From assembly GCF_025869345.1 (NCBI RefSeq), contig NZ_JAOZVW010000095.1, positions 1-39,000 on the forward strand: a stretch of 39,000 nucleotides of DNA, written 5' to 3'. Position 1 is the first letter of the stretch; every line of letters begins with the position of its first letter. The stretch is from Sphingopyxis sp. Its GTDB lineage: Bacteria; Pseudomonadota; Alphaproteobacteria; Sphingomonadales; Sphingomonadaceae. Below the pieces are notes generated by a model. That model worked only from the letters and a program-made list of their open reading frames with translations. It searched no databases and had not been told where the DNA came from. Below are positions 18,819 through 29,470 of this stretch, in pieces. Both the position numbers and the translations under genes were made by a program.

Positions 18819-18849
18819 CTTGTGTTGCAAAACGGCAACACTATCTCTG
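18819..18849 (+). promoter_or_regulatory. Predicted RpoH (sigma32) heat-shock promoter of clpB
   Basis: CTTG at 18819-18822, then 17 bases, then ACTATCTCTG at 18840-18849. This fits the alphaproteobacterial heat-shock consensus CTTG-N17/18-CYTATNTNNG at every defined position except the first C of the -10. The implied start site near 18856 leaves a leader of about 18 bases before the clpB ATG. Confidence 0.75.
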
Positions 18850-18873
18850 ACGGCGAGAAAGGGGCTTATCCAC

Positions 18874-21453
<2,580 letters not shown>

Positions 21454-21463
21454 GAGGGCGTGC

Positions 21464-21492
21464 AAAAAGGGCGGCAGAAACGCCGCCCTTTT
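21464..21492. terminator. Bidirectional terminator between clpB and the 21516 gene
   Basis: Stem AAGGGCGGC / GCCGCCCTT with a 6-base loop, A-rich before and T-rich after. It serves clpB on the plus strand and the convergent small gene on the minus strand. Confidence 0.88.
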
Positions 21493-21515
21493 CCACTCCA
21501 GCCGGCGGGCCGGGA

Positions 21516-21851
21516 TCAGTTGCTGCTGTTGCCCGCCTTGCTCTGCATCGCCTCGGCCGTTTCGCGGGCGTCGGTCGCGCCTTTCTCGAGCACGACCTTC
21601 CATTGCTCGTTGGTGTGGCAGACGCGGTTCTTCTTCACCAGCGAGCCGATCTCGAGCGTCTTGCGGCACTTGATATAATAGGGATGGGTCATCGCCAGTC
21701 CCTCGTTATACGCCTTGATCTCGGTCGGCGTCATCAGCGAGGGCGTCTTGGCCGGCGGCGCGCGGTCGGCCGGCGCGGCGGGTTCCGCCGCAAATGCGGC
21801 AGGCGCGGCCAGCAGGGCCGCGGCGATGATCGCGGGCAAAATCTTGGTCAT
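21516..21851 (-). CDS. Small secreted protein with C/GS/C-T-W motif, function unknown
   Basis: A 111-residue protein with a clear signal peptide (residues 1-22, ending AAFAA). After a Pro/Ala-rich linker comes K-C62-R-x-x-x-x-x-GS-x7-C78-H-T-x3-W84. The two cysteines could form a disulfide in the periplasm. I recognise this spacing (C+...GS...C.T..W) from many short exported proteins of sphingomonads, but I know of no established function. AGGAGG lies 7 bases upstream of the ATG at 21851; a longer in-frame reading up to 21941 lacks support. It is convergent with clpB and shares its terminator. Confidence 0.82.
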   Translation of the reverse strand: MTKILPAIIAAALLAAPAAFAAEPAAPADRAPPAKTPSLMTPTEIKAYNEGLAMTHPYYIKCRKTLEIGSLVKKNRVCHTNEQWKVVLEKGATDARETAEAMQSKAGNSSN

Positions 21852-21968
21852 GCAAATCCTCCTACCGCGGGCATACGCCCGCAGCCTCTGAGCGATATCA
21901 TATGGGCGACGGGGGCTTTCGCAAAGCTGAATTTCGTCCATGACAGGCGCCTGCCGAACGGGCCCTGG

Positions 21969-23150
21969 TCAACGCGGAATCGCGAATCTCGACGCGTCGG
22001 CCGCGGCGAAATAGCGGCGCAAAAGCTCGCGCTCCCCGTCCGAAAGATGCGGGTTCCAGACGTCGAAGATCAGCACGGCGCGAAGCGCGTCGCTGTCGTT
22101 CCACGCTTCATGTTCGATCGTGTCGTCGAACACGAAGGCGCGCCCTTCCTCCCACACCCGCGTTTCGCCGCCGACCCGAAAGCCGCAGCCCGGCGGAACG
22201 ATCAGCGGCAGGTGGACGATGGCGCGGGTATTGGTGACCCCGGTATGCGGGGGGATGCGCGTATGCGGACGCAACATCGAGAAAAAGGCGCTCGGCGTCC
22301 GTCCGGGAATAGGCTCGCCGGGGACCGCCGCCAGCGCGGCCGCCGTCACCGGGCAGCGGTCGAGGACCGGCTGGTTGGGTTCGCCATATTCCCACAGGAA
22401 ACAGGCCCCCCAGTCGAGCTTGTTGTCGAGCGGCGACCAGAGCGAATCGGGCGTTCCGGCATCCATGCGGACATAGGGGCGGAGCGCATCGCCCGGATCG
22501 TCGAGCAAGGCGGTCAACTCAGCCCGGATCGCATCGCTCCGCGCCTCGATAGCCGTCAGCCAGGGGAAATGGCCGCGGTCGAAAAACTCGTCGGCGGGCA
22601 GAAACGGATATTGCACGCCCGCGCACTGATTCTGATAGATACGGCGGCGGCCGAGCGCCGCGGCGACGAAAGCGTCGCCGCGCCTGATCTCGGTTTCCGA
22701 CAGGGCGTCGCGCATCGGCGCGATGGCAGCAGTCGCCGCATCGAACATCGCCCCCGTCGCGCCCGCGATGAACGCCGATCCGTGCGCGAGCAAAGGCGCA
22801 AGCGGCTCGGGCACGGGCTGGAGCTGGCTGCCCAGGCTGACCGCCGCGCTCCAGGCCGCAAGTGCCGCCCCCTTTTCATCGCGCGCTTCGTGACGTTCGG
22901 CCTTGCGAAGCCAGGCCATCAGATCGCGCTGGTCGATCGCGAGCGCGGCATCGAGTGCGGCAAGCTCGCGCTCATCATCGCCCAATGCACGCCAGGCCGA
23001 TGCGAGATTGCGCTGCAGCGCCCCCGAATGCGGATCGTCCGCGACAGCCGCCGCGAAATGCTGCGACGCGGCGGCCGCATCTCCAGCCTGCAGGGCGGCA
23101 ATACCAAGGCGATTGGCGGCGGCGGCGGGCGGCGGCGACGGGCTGGTCAT
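21969..23150 (-). CDS. TPR and aspartyl/asparaginyl beta-hydroxylase domain protein
   Basis: A 393-residue cytoplasmic protein. Residues ~10-105 look like two to three TPR helix pairs (ANRLGIAALQAGDAAAASQ and onward). The C-terminal half (~170-385) matches the Asp_Arg_Hydrox family of Fe(II)/2-oxoglutarate dioxygenases: H302 in PPHTG and H347 in IEHEAWN are the expected iron ligands, R309 and R357 the likely 2-oxoglutarate contacts, and G304 stands where other dioxygenases have Asp, as in mammalian AspH. It should hydroxylate Asp/Asn residues or a related small substrate. It is divergent from the sulfotransferase-like gene, only 44 bp away. Confidence 0.87.
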   Translation of the reverse strand: MTSPSPPPAAAANRLGIAALQAGDAAAASQHFAAAVADDPHSGALQRNLASAWRALGDDERELAALDAALAIDQRDLMAWLRKAERHEARDEKGAALAAWSAAVSLGSQLQPVPEPLAPLLAHGSAFIAGATGAMFDAATAAIAPMRDALSETEIRRGDAFVAAALGRRRIYQNQCAGVQYPFLPADEFFDRGHFPWLTAIEARSDAIRAELTALLDDPGDALRPYVRMDAGTPDSLWSPLDNKLDWGACFLWEYGEPNQPVLDRCPVTAAALAAVPGEPIPGRTPSAFFSMLRPHTRIPPHTGVTNTRAIVHLPLIVPPGCGFRVGGETRVWEEGRAFVFDDTIEHEAWNDSDALRAVLIFDVWNPHLSDGERELLRRYFAAADASRFAIPR

Positions 23151-23194
23151 GGCCGATGCTTGCCATCGCCCGGGACAATCGGCAAGGTCGATCG

Positions 23195-24220
23195 ATGCAA
23201 GCCGCGCCTTCCGTGACCGCCATCGCCGCAGACGCCGAATGGCTCGCGCATCGCTATGATCCGGGCCACGACGCCTTCCATTTTCGCCGGGTCGTGCGCA
23301 CGGCGCGCGCCGCGGTTCCCTTTCTGACCGACCAGCACCTCGGCACCGAAGCTGCGCCCGCCATATTGCGCCGAACCGACTGCCGGAGCGCGACCGGCGG
23401 CGCAGGGGCGCCGATCCATTTTCTCTTTCACTCGGCCTATTGCGCCTCGACGATGCTTGCGCAGGCGTTCGACCAGCCGGGGATTGCGACCAGCCTGTCC
23501 GAGCCGGTGCTGCTGAACGATATGGTCGGCTGGCGCCGCCGCGGCGCCGATCCGCGCCAACATGGACGCGTCATGGACGATGCGCTGGCGATGCTGGGGC
23601 GCAGCTTCATCCCGGGCGAGGCGGTGATCGTCAAGCCGTCGAACGTCTTCAATCCGCTGGCGCGCGGCGCGCTGATGCTGCGCCCCGATGCCCGCGCGAT
23701 CCTGCTTCACGCGCCGCTTCGCGACTTCCTGCTGTCGGTCGCACGCAAAGGCCTGTGGTGCCGCCTGTGGTGCCGCGAACTGCTGGAAAATTATCTGGCC
23801 GACGGCTTCGTGAAGCTCGGCTTCGAGCCGCGCGATTATTTCCGTCAGTCGGATTTACAGGTGGCCGCAGTCGGATGGCTGGCGCAGCAGCAGGATTTCG
23901 TGGCGCTCGCCCACGCGATGCCCGGCCGGATCGCGACGCTTGCCAGCGACCGTCTCACCGATGCCCCCATAGCGACGATCGCCGCCGCCATGGATCATTT
24001 CGGCCTTGCCGGCGACCGCGCCGCCCTTGCCGACCATCCCGCGATCGGCCGCAACAGCAAATCCGGCGCGGCCTTCGCCCCCGGCGAGCGGCAGCGCGAT
24101 CTGGCCGCCGCCGAGGCGGCCCATGGCGACGAGATTGATCAAGTCGCCACCTGGGCCGAAGCCGTCGCCGGGCAGGCGAATATTCCGCTGACGCTGCCAG
24201 GGGCGCTGCGCACAGCCTGA
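23195..24220 (+). CDS. P-loop sulfotransferase-like protein
   Basis: A 341-residue protein without signal peptide. Residues 75-89 read HFLFHSAYCASTMLA, a beta strand leading into an S/C/T-rich loop at the position of the 5'-phosphosulfate-binding loop of sulfotransferases. IVKPSN (145-150) and the segment LLHAPLRDFLLSVARKG (170-186) resemble the later strand and 3'-phosphate-binding region (R-D...S...KG). It may transfer sulfate from PAPS, but similarity is motif-level only and a kinase-like P-loop fold is possible. I chose the ATG at 23195, with AAGG upstream; an ATG at 23156 would put the start almost on top of the divergent hydroxylase start. A perfect 12-bp tandem duplication at 23752-23775 encodes LWCR twice. 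Confidence 0.65.
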   Translation: MQAAPSVTAIAADAEWLAHRYDPGHDAFHFRRVVRTARAAVPFLTDQHLGTEAAPAILRRTDCRSATGGAGAPIHFLFHSAYCASTMLAQAFDQPGIATSLSEPVLLNDMVGWRRRGADPRQHGRVMDDALAMLGRSFIPGEAVIVKPSNVFNPLARGALMLRPDARAILLHAPLRDFLLSVARKGLWCRLWCRELLENYLADGFVKLGFEPRDYFRQSDLQVAAVGWLAQQQDFVALAHAMPGRIATLASDRLTDAPIATIAAAMDHFGLAGDRAALADHPAIGRNSKSGAAFAPGERQRDLAAAEAAHGDEIDQVATWAEAVAGQANIPLTLPGALRTA

Positions 24221-24305
24221 GCGCCCGCGGCCTGGCGCCTCGATCCCATCCCCGCCGCTTGCGACCGGTCGGTGCCGTCAGGCCAAATGCCGGAAAAGAA
24301 GAGGG

Positions 24306-24573
24306 ATTCGCACGGAGGACGCAGAGGCGTGGGTTCCATATTGCGAATGTCAGTCAGATTTGTTTCGCACAAAGGCACAAAGCCACGCAGATGTCGTGAT
24401 TGCTGCGAAGCAATTTCTTCCTTTAACGCGGCGCGAAATCGCAATGGTGGGTCAAAAGACGGCCTTGCGGCCGCGAGCAAGCCTCTTCGTGGCTTTGTGG
24501 CTTTGTGCGAAACAAAAAATCCGAACCTGTCAGGTCAGTGCGATACTTCCGCCTCTGCGATCTCTGCGCGAAT
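24306..24573. repeat. Type B inverted repeat, ~268 bp, enclosing a type C element
   Basis: Outer arms of 24 bp (ATTCGCACGGAGGACGCAGA... at left, complement at 24550-24573) with about four mismatches. The type C inverted repeat 24362-24513 occupies the centre. It sits in the 610-bp gap between the convergent sulfotransferase-like gene and the TonB receptor gene. Apart from these repeats, the palindrome at 24619 and a terminator, nothing was recognised in the gap. Confidence 0.8.
24362..24513. repeat. Type C inverted repeat, 152 bp, nested
   Basis: The arms start GTTTCGCACAAAGGCACAAA and end with the complement, TTTGTGGCTTTGTGCGAAAC. This is the same element as 11107-11253 but with a different centre, so the arms are conserved and the middle is not. 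Confidence 0.9.
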
Positions 24574-24618
24574 TTCTCAACATACCAGATTCCGACCGGA
24601 GGCGGGCCTATTCTTCAT

Positions 24619-24690
24619 CGTCATCCCGGACTTGATCCGGGATCCATCCGGCGCTGAGAGAATGGATCCCGGATCAAGTCCGGGATGACG
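24619..24690. repeat. Type A palindromic repeat, 72 bp (CCCGGA variant)
   Basis: Perfect inverted repeat with 29-bp arms, beginning CGTCATCCCGGACTTGATCC and ending GTCCGGGATGACG. Confidence 0.95.
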
Positions 24691-24774
24691 AGAGTTTATA
24701 GGCGGCAGGTGAGCGACAGTTTTATCTCGCTCTCCAGCCCAAAGCAGTCGTTAAGCCGGCCTCGTCATCCCCAT

Positions 24775-24806
24775 AGAAAAAGGGGCGGACATTGCTGTCC
24801 GCCCCC
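24775..24806 (-). terminator. Rho-independent terminator of the TonB receptor gene
   Basis: On the minus strand, the stem GGGGCGGAC / GTCCGCCCC has a 6-base loop and is followed by a run of T. It begins about 25 bases after the receptor stop codon. Confidence 0.88.
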
Positions 24807-24830
24807 AATTCCTGCCGAAGCGTGAAGCGA

Positions 24831-27800
24831 TTAGAACTTCAGCTTCGCCGAGATCGCATAACGGCGGCCCAGCGCGTCGTAGGTCGACGGGAAGGTGTTG
24901 CCGCTGTTGTAGGTGGTCGAACCGATCGTGTTGCCGACGATCGGCGGCTTCTGGTTGAGCATGTTCTGGACCGTCGCGGTGAAGGTCAGATTCTCGCTCA
25001 CGTTGAAGCGCGCGGTCAGGTCGAAATAGTTCTTCGCCTTGATGTGGCGGAACTGCGGATCGACGACGCAACCGCCCGGATCGGTGCCCGTCGGATCGGG
25101 GCAATCGGCGGGGGCGCCCAGAGCCGCGTCGATATCGGCCTGCAACTGCGCGGGTTCGAACGACACGCCGTCCTGCCAGCGCCACAGCAGCGACAGATCG
25201 ACCTTGTCGAAGCCGAGCGTGAAGCGGTTCGAGAACTGGAACTCGGGCTGGATCGAACCCGTGAACGAGCAGTTCACGCTGTAGTAGCCGACGCATTCGC
25301 GGTTCAGCGAGTCGGGATCGGCCACGTTCGCGTTGAACTTCGAATGACGCGTCCAGTTGCCGACGAACGACCAGCTCAGATTGGCGAAGCCGAGGTCGGT
25401 GTTCCAGTTCATCAGCAGGTCGAAGCCGTCGGTGTACAACCGGCCCAGGTTGTTCGTCAGACCGAACAGCCCCGGAGTGGTCGACGCATCGCCGTCGAGA
25501 CCGCCGGTGAGCGGGTTACGACGGATCGACGTACAAGCCGGATCGCTCGCACTCGCTGCGGAGATGTTGTTGAAGCAGGCACCGATGATGTCGCCCGGCA
25601 GCGGCGTGCCGAGCACGTCGTTGACCTTGATGTTGTAATAGTCGAGCGACAGGTTGAAGCGCGGCAGGAAGTCGGGCTGGAAGACCACCCCGAGCGTCCA
25701 GGTATCGGCCTTTTCGGGCTGCAGGTTCAAATTGCCGCCCGCTGTGATGTTAGCCTGCGCCGCGCTCGGGTTGGTGATGGTCCCGATCGTGCCGGCCGGA
25801 GCGCCCTGCGCAATACAAACCGCACGCAGGTCGGCATTGGTCGTCGGCGCCGCGCCCGCGCAGGGATCGATGCCGAGATTGGTCAGGCCAACCGTCGCCG
25901 GCGTGAACAGCTCGCCGATGTTCGGCGCGCGAACCGCACGGCTGTAGTTGCCGCGGAACTTGATGCCCGCGCCCGGAGCCCAGCTACCGCCGGCCTTCCA
26001 GGTCGTGGTGTTGTAGCCGCCGGCGCCCTTGATGCTGTAATCCGAATAACGGATGCCGGCTTCGAGAGTCAGACTCTCGAAAAAGGGCTTGTCCTCGATC
26101 AGCGGCGCCACGACTTCGGCATAGGCCTCGTAGACGTCATAGCCGCCGTCGATGTCCGGAGCCGCGCCGCCGGCGCCACCCAGTTCGCCCGCGGTCTTTG
26201 CCAGCAGGTCGGACGACTGCTGCGCCTTATACTTGCGATATTCGCCACCGATCGCGAAACCGATCGGCTGCGTCGCGCCGGGCGAAGCAAAGCCGAGGTC
26301 ACCCGAGATGATGGCCCGAGCCTGCGCTAGCGAGGTGCGGTTGGTCGAGGTGCTCTGTTCCGACAGATAGCGTGCCATATCCGGCGTAATCGAGCCTTCG
26401 GGGCCGAAAAGATTGACCGGAACACAGTCTGCATTGCCGCTCTGGCAGGTCACGCCATCATCCGACAGCGATGCTTCGCGGAACCGCGACTGCAGCGTAT
26501 AACCCTTGATCGTCTGGATATTCTCCGATTCGCCATAGGCGCCCTCGACACTCCAGTCGATCGAATCGGTGATGCCGCCGCGCAGACCCAAACGATAATC
26601 GAAGAAGGTCGTCTGATAGTTGCTGATGCGCGAACCGACTTCGGGCGTACGCCGATTCAAGGTAGCGGCCGGGTTATTCTGATAACCTTCGATTTGATTG
26701 CCTTGGTCGTCCGTCTTGATGATGCCGTCGCCATCGACGTCGAAGGGCACGAACTGGCTGTTCAGGCCGATCTCGCGATAGTTGGCATCACCACGGCCGG
26801 TCGCGGTAGCCGCCGCGTCGCATTCCGCCTGCGTAAAGCGCGGGGTGTAGACCGTTTCGCTCGGGTTGACATCGAAGCCGCAGAACTGGTTGCGAAGGTT
26901 GGCCGGCAGGAACGGATTGTTGAGGTTGATCGGCACCGAGCCGCCGAACGAACCCGACGGGGCGATAATCGTCGACACCGTGTTCTTCGAGAACATGCCG
27001 CGCGTATAGACTTCAACTGCATCCGAGACCTCGTAATTGGCCTGGCCATAGATGTTGAAGCGTTCGAACGGTGTCTGATAGATGTTGAACGGGTTGAAAT
27101 TGTAGGTCGCGAAAGTCGGGACCGCCGTGCCGGTGGCCGGATCGATCTGGAACACGCCATTGTTCTTCACAGTGGGGTCGATGACCGGCACACCGTTGGC
27201 GTCGAGCGGACGCGTGCCCGAGAAGCGCGACGGAACGCCGGTGCCCGAACCCTGATAGGTGTTCGAATAGCTGTCGAGCGTGTCGAGCGAGTAGGAGCGC
27301 TGGCCCTGGTAGACCGGATCGGCCTGCTGGTAGCCGATGCTCAGCACCGCATTGCCGCGGCCATCGTCGAAGTTGGCACCGATGGTGGCATCGACGCGGA
27401 AGACGTTACCGTCACCCTTTTCGGTGAGCTGCTCCGAAGCCTGGACTTCGAGGCCCGCGAAATCGCGCTTGGTGATGAAGTTGACGACGCCGGTGATCGC
27501 GTCGGCGCCATAGGTGGTCACCGCCGCGCCGGTCAGCGCGTCGACGCGCTCGATCAGCGCGAGCGGGATGTTGTTGAGGTCGACGCGGCCGTTGACGTCC
27601 GAAGGTGCGACACGGTTGCCGTTCAGCAGCACGATGTTGCGGGTCGAACCGAGACCGCGAAGGTCGACGTAGGAAGCGCCGCCGTTGCCGTTGTTGACCG
27701 CCGAACCGATGTTCGCGACCACGCCGGGCATTTCGCGCAGCACTTCTTCGGCGACGTTCGACTGCTTGAGCTCGATCACGTCCGAGGTCGTGACGTTGAC

Positions 27801-27983
27801 CGGCGTGGACTGTTCGAGGTTGGGGTTGCGGATCAGCGAGCCGGTGACGACGATCTCCGAGGTGTTGGCGGTCGCGCCTTCATCGGCCGCATCCTGCGCA
27901 TAAGCAGGGGCAGAAATCAGGGCGACGCCCAGCACCAGCGGTGCGGCGCCCAATTTCAGCTTCGAATATTGGGTTTTCTTCAC
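24831..27983 (-). CDS. TonB-dependent outer-membrane receptor
   Basis: A 1050-residue outer-membrane transporter driven by TonB-ExbB-ExbD. The signal peptide covers ~1-29, with likely cleavage after PAYA. SEIVVTGSLIRNPN then leads into the plug domain, with VAEEVLREMPGV, VDLRGLGSTRNIVLLNGNR and YGADAITGVVNFITKRDF. The rest is a 22-strand barrel type with many aromatic strand ends, closed by the outer-membrane signal YAISAKLKF with terminal F. Long extracellular loops contain paired cysteines. The substrate is unknown; sphingomonads use many such receptors for carbohydrates and peptides as well as siderophores. The start is a GTG at 27983, with AAGGGA upstream and the typical (V/M)KKTQYSKLK N-terminus. 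A nominal ORF extension to 28091 lacks a signal peptide. Confidence 0.95.
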   Translation of the reverse strand: MKKTQYSKLKLGAAPLVLGVALISAPAYAQDAADEGATANTSEIVVTGSLIRNPNLEQSTPVNVTTSDVIELKQSNVAEEVLREMPGVVANIGSAVNNGNGGASYVDLRGLGSTRNIVLLNGNRVAPSDVNGRVDLNNIPLALIERVDALTGAAVTTYGADAITGVVNFITKRDFAGLEVQASEQLTEKGDGNVFRVDATIGANFDDGRGNAVLSIGYQQADPVYQGQRSYSLDTLDSYSNTYQGSGTGVPSRFSGTRPLDANGVPVIDPTVKNNGVFQIDPATGTAVPTFATYNFNPFNIYQTPFERFNIYGQANYEVSDAVEVYTRGMFSKNTVSTIIAPSGSFGGSVPINLNNPFLPANLRNQFCGFDVNPSETVYTPRFTQAECDAAATATGRGDANYREIGLNSQFVPFDVDGDGIIKTDDQGNQIEGYQNNPAATLNRRTPEVGSRISNYQTTFFDYRLGLRGGITDSIDWSVEGAYGESENIQTIKGYTLQSRFREASLSDDGVTCQSGNADCVPVNLFGPEGSITPDMARYLSEQSTSTNRTSLAQARAIISGDLGFASPGATQPIGFAIGGEYRKYKAQQSSDLLAKTAGELGGAGGAAPDIDGGYDVYEAYAEVVAPLIEDKPFFESLTLEAGIRYSDYSIKGAGGYNTTTWKAGGSWAPGAGIKFRGNYSRAVRAPNIGELFTPATVGLTNLGIDPCAGAAPTTNADLRAVCIAQGAPAGTIGTITNPSAAQANITAGGNLNLQPEKADTWTLGVVFQPDFLPRFNLSLDYYNIKVNDVLGTPLPGDIIGACFNNISAASASDPACTSIRRNPLTGGLDGDASTTPGLFGLTNNLGRLYTDGFDLLMNWNTDLGFANLSWSFVGNWTRHSKFNANVADPDSLNRECVGYYSVNCSFTGSIQPEFQFSNRFTLGFDKVDLSLLWRWQDGVSFEPAQLQADIDAALGAPADCPDPTGTDPGGCVVDPQFRHIKAKNYFDLTARFNVSENLTFTATVQNMLNQKPPIVGNTIGSTTYNSGNTFPSTYDALGRRYAISAKLKF

Positions 27984-28256
27984 AGTGCAGTCCCTTGCTA
28001 CTGATGGATCTAAAGATACCCGGGCCCCCACGCACGCGCCTCCCCGGCACACGCACGAAACACCCCGATAGCGTGCGGGATGGTCTTCCATTCATGTCGA
28101 GTAAAGGAAATTTGCCCCGTCCGCAGGCGTTTCGAACCGGATTGTGACGTATTTGCAACAGACCGGAATCACGGCGAAACAGAAGGTGCCCGGGCCGGGC
28201 CGATCCTGAAATATAATATCCGATGAAATTATCCGGCGACGCGGACGGGCGCAGCG
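27984..28256 (-). promoter_or_regulatory. Upstream region of the TonB receptor gene
   Basis: 273 bp with no coding potential that I accept. An AT-rich island at ~28211-28232 (TATTATATTTC on the minus strand) is unusual for this genome and could hold the promoter, but no -35/-10 pair convinces me. This would leave a leader of over 200 bases. Confidence 0.35.
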
Positions 28257-29192
28257 TCAGCCGCCCATCGGCCCCGCGAGCTTGCCGGGATCGAGACGCG
28301 CGTCGCGCCACTTGAGTCCCCAGTGAAGATGCGGCCCCGTCGCGCGCCCGGTAGCGCCCACCGTGCCGAGCCTTTGCCCCTGCGTCACCCGGTCGCCGAC
28401 CTTCACGTCGAGTCGCTGACAATGGAGGAAAGCGCTCGACAGCCTCATGCCGTGGTCGACGATCAGCAGATTGCCCTCGAGCGTGAAGGGCGCCGCTGCC
28501 GCGAGCGTCACCACCCCGTCGGCGGGCGCGTAGAAAGGCGTTCCCGCGGGCACCGCGACGTCGGTGCCGCTGTGATAGCTGCCGGGTTTGCCCTGATAGA
28601 CGCGCTGCGAGCCGAAGAAGCCCGAGAAGCGCCCGGTCACCGGCCAGCGGAATCTTTGCCGCCAGCCGTCCGATTCGACCGGCGTCGCACGCGCCGCGGC
28701 AATCTGCGCCAGTTCGGCCGGACGGCGTCGCGCGAAATCAGCGTCGCTCGACGCGCTGCCGCGATAGGGCGCGTTGATATGCTCGATCCGCCAGCTTCCC
28801 GCGGCGACCGGCAGCGTCCGCTCGACCCGCTGCCCCGACGCCAGTGTCGCGACGAGCAACGCCGAAGGGCCGGCGTCGCGGTCGAAAGCGATCAGGAAGC
28901 TCTCGTCGCTCGCCAGCGGCACCGGCTGGCCGTCGAGCGTCAGCGTGCGCGTACCGCCCGGCGCCTGCCCCAGCATCGCCGCGCCCTGCTCGGGCGTCCC
29001 GCGCAGCAGGAAATCGGCGCGCACCGGTGGCGCGGCCGGCGGCGGCAGGGGCGATCCGGGGTCGGTGAAGGGCGAAGGCGCGGGTGACGGCGCGGGCTTC
29101 GCGGGCGCGTCCGAAGCCGGCACGCATCCGGCCGCGACGGTCAGCAGCACCGATGCGGCCAGCAGGTGCGGCGCCCGCATCGGGCGCGTCAT
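28257..29192 (-). CDS. M23 family metallopeptidase lipoprotein (LytM-type)
   Basis: A 311-residue lipoprotein. The signal ends in the lipobox TVAAG-C23, so it is lipid-anchored to the envelope. A Pro-rich linker (~28-57) and a middle beta domain precede the LytM/M23 domain (~185-305). All zinc and catalytic residues are present: H207-SGT-D211, then H288-L-H290 in GPHLHWG, with DHG at 246-248. It is therefore probably an active peptidoglycan endopeptidase rather than a degenerate activator. The start ATG overlaps the stop of the DUF2093 gene (ATGA), which implies translational coupling. It is the last gene of the xseA-DUF2093-M23 cluster. Confidence 0.93.
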   Translation of the reverse strand: MTRPMRAPHLLAASVLLTVAAGCVPASDAPAKPAPSPAPSPFTDPGSPLPPPAAPPVRADFLLRGTPEQGAAMLGQAPGGTRTLTLDGQPVPLASDESFLIAFDRDAGPSALLVATLASGQRVERTLPVAAGSWRIEHINAPYRGSASSDADFARRRPAELAQIAAARATPVESDGWRQRFRWPVTGRFSGFFGSQRVYQGKPGSYHSGTDVAVPAGTPFYAPADGVVTLAAAAPFTLEGNLLIVDHGMRLSSAFLHCQRLDVKVGDRVTQGQRLGTVGATGRATGPHLHWGLKWRDARLDPGKLAGPMGG

Positions 29193-29395
29193 GCCTTGCT
29201 GTCGAGCGCGGCCTGCACCGAAAGCGCGGCGGTCGCATAGGGCTCCTGCCGCGCGACCGACCAATAGCGAAGCTCGTCGAGCCCGATCGGCGCGCCGGTC
29301 ACCGCGCACAGCACATGGTCGCCCGGCGACAACACGCGAAAACCGTTGGGGCCATAGTGGAGGCGGGCGAGGCGGTTGCGGCTGGCGATCAGCAT
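29189..29395 (-). CDS. DUF2093 family protein
   Basis: A 68-residue protein of the alphaproteobacterial DUF2093 family. Recognisable blocks are LHYGPNGFRVLSPGDHVLCAVTG and the C-terminal LDELRYWSVARQEPYA. No signal peptide or membrane segment is seen and the function is not known. It lies 75 bp downstream of xseA and overlaps the M23 gene by 4 bp. Linkage to xseA is frequent in alphaproteobacteria, as I recall. Confidence 0.88.
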   Translation of the reverse strand: MLIASRNRLARLHYGPNGFRVLSPGDHVLCAVTGAPIGLDELRYWSVARQEPYATAALSVQAALDSKA

Positions 29396-29470
29396 GATTC
29401 AAAGTCCGTTGCGAGAGAGGTCATCGCGCCGGTTATAGCAGCGGGGCGGCGCGCGGCCACCCCCTGCTCG

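Noticed and set aside
24306..24690. Possible CRISPR array or transposon in the repeat-rich gap
   Set aside because: Repeats are inverted pairs of different families, not regularly spaced direct repeats with spacers, and no cas or transposase gene is present.
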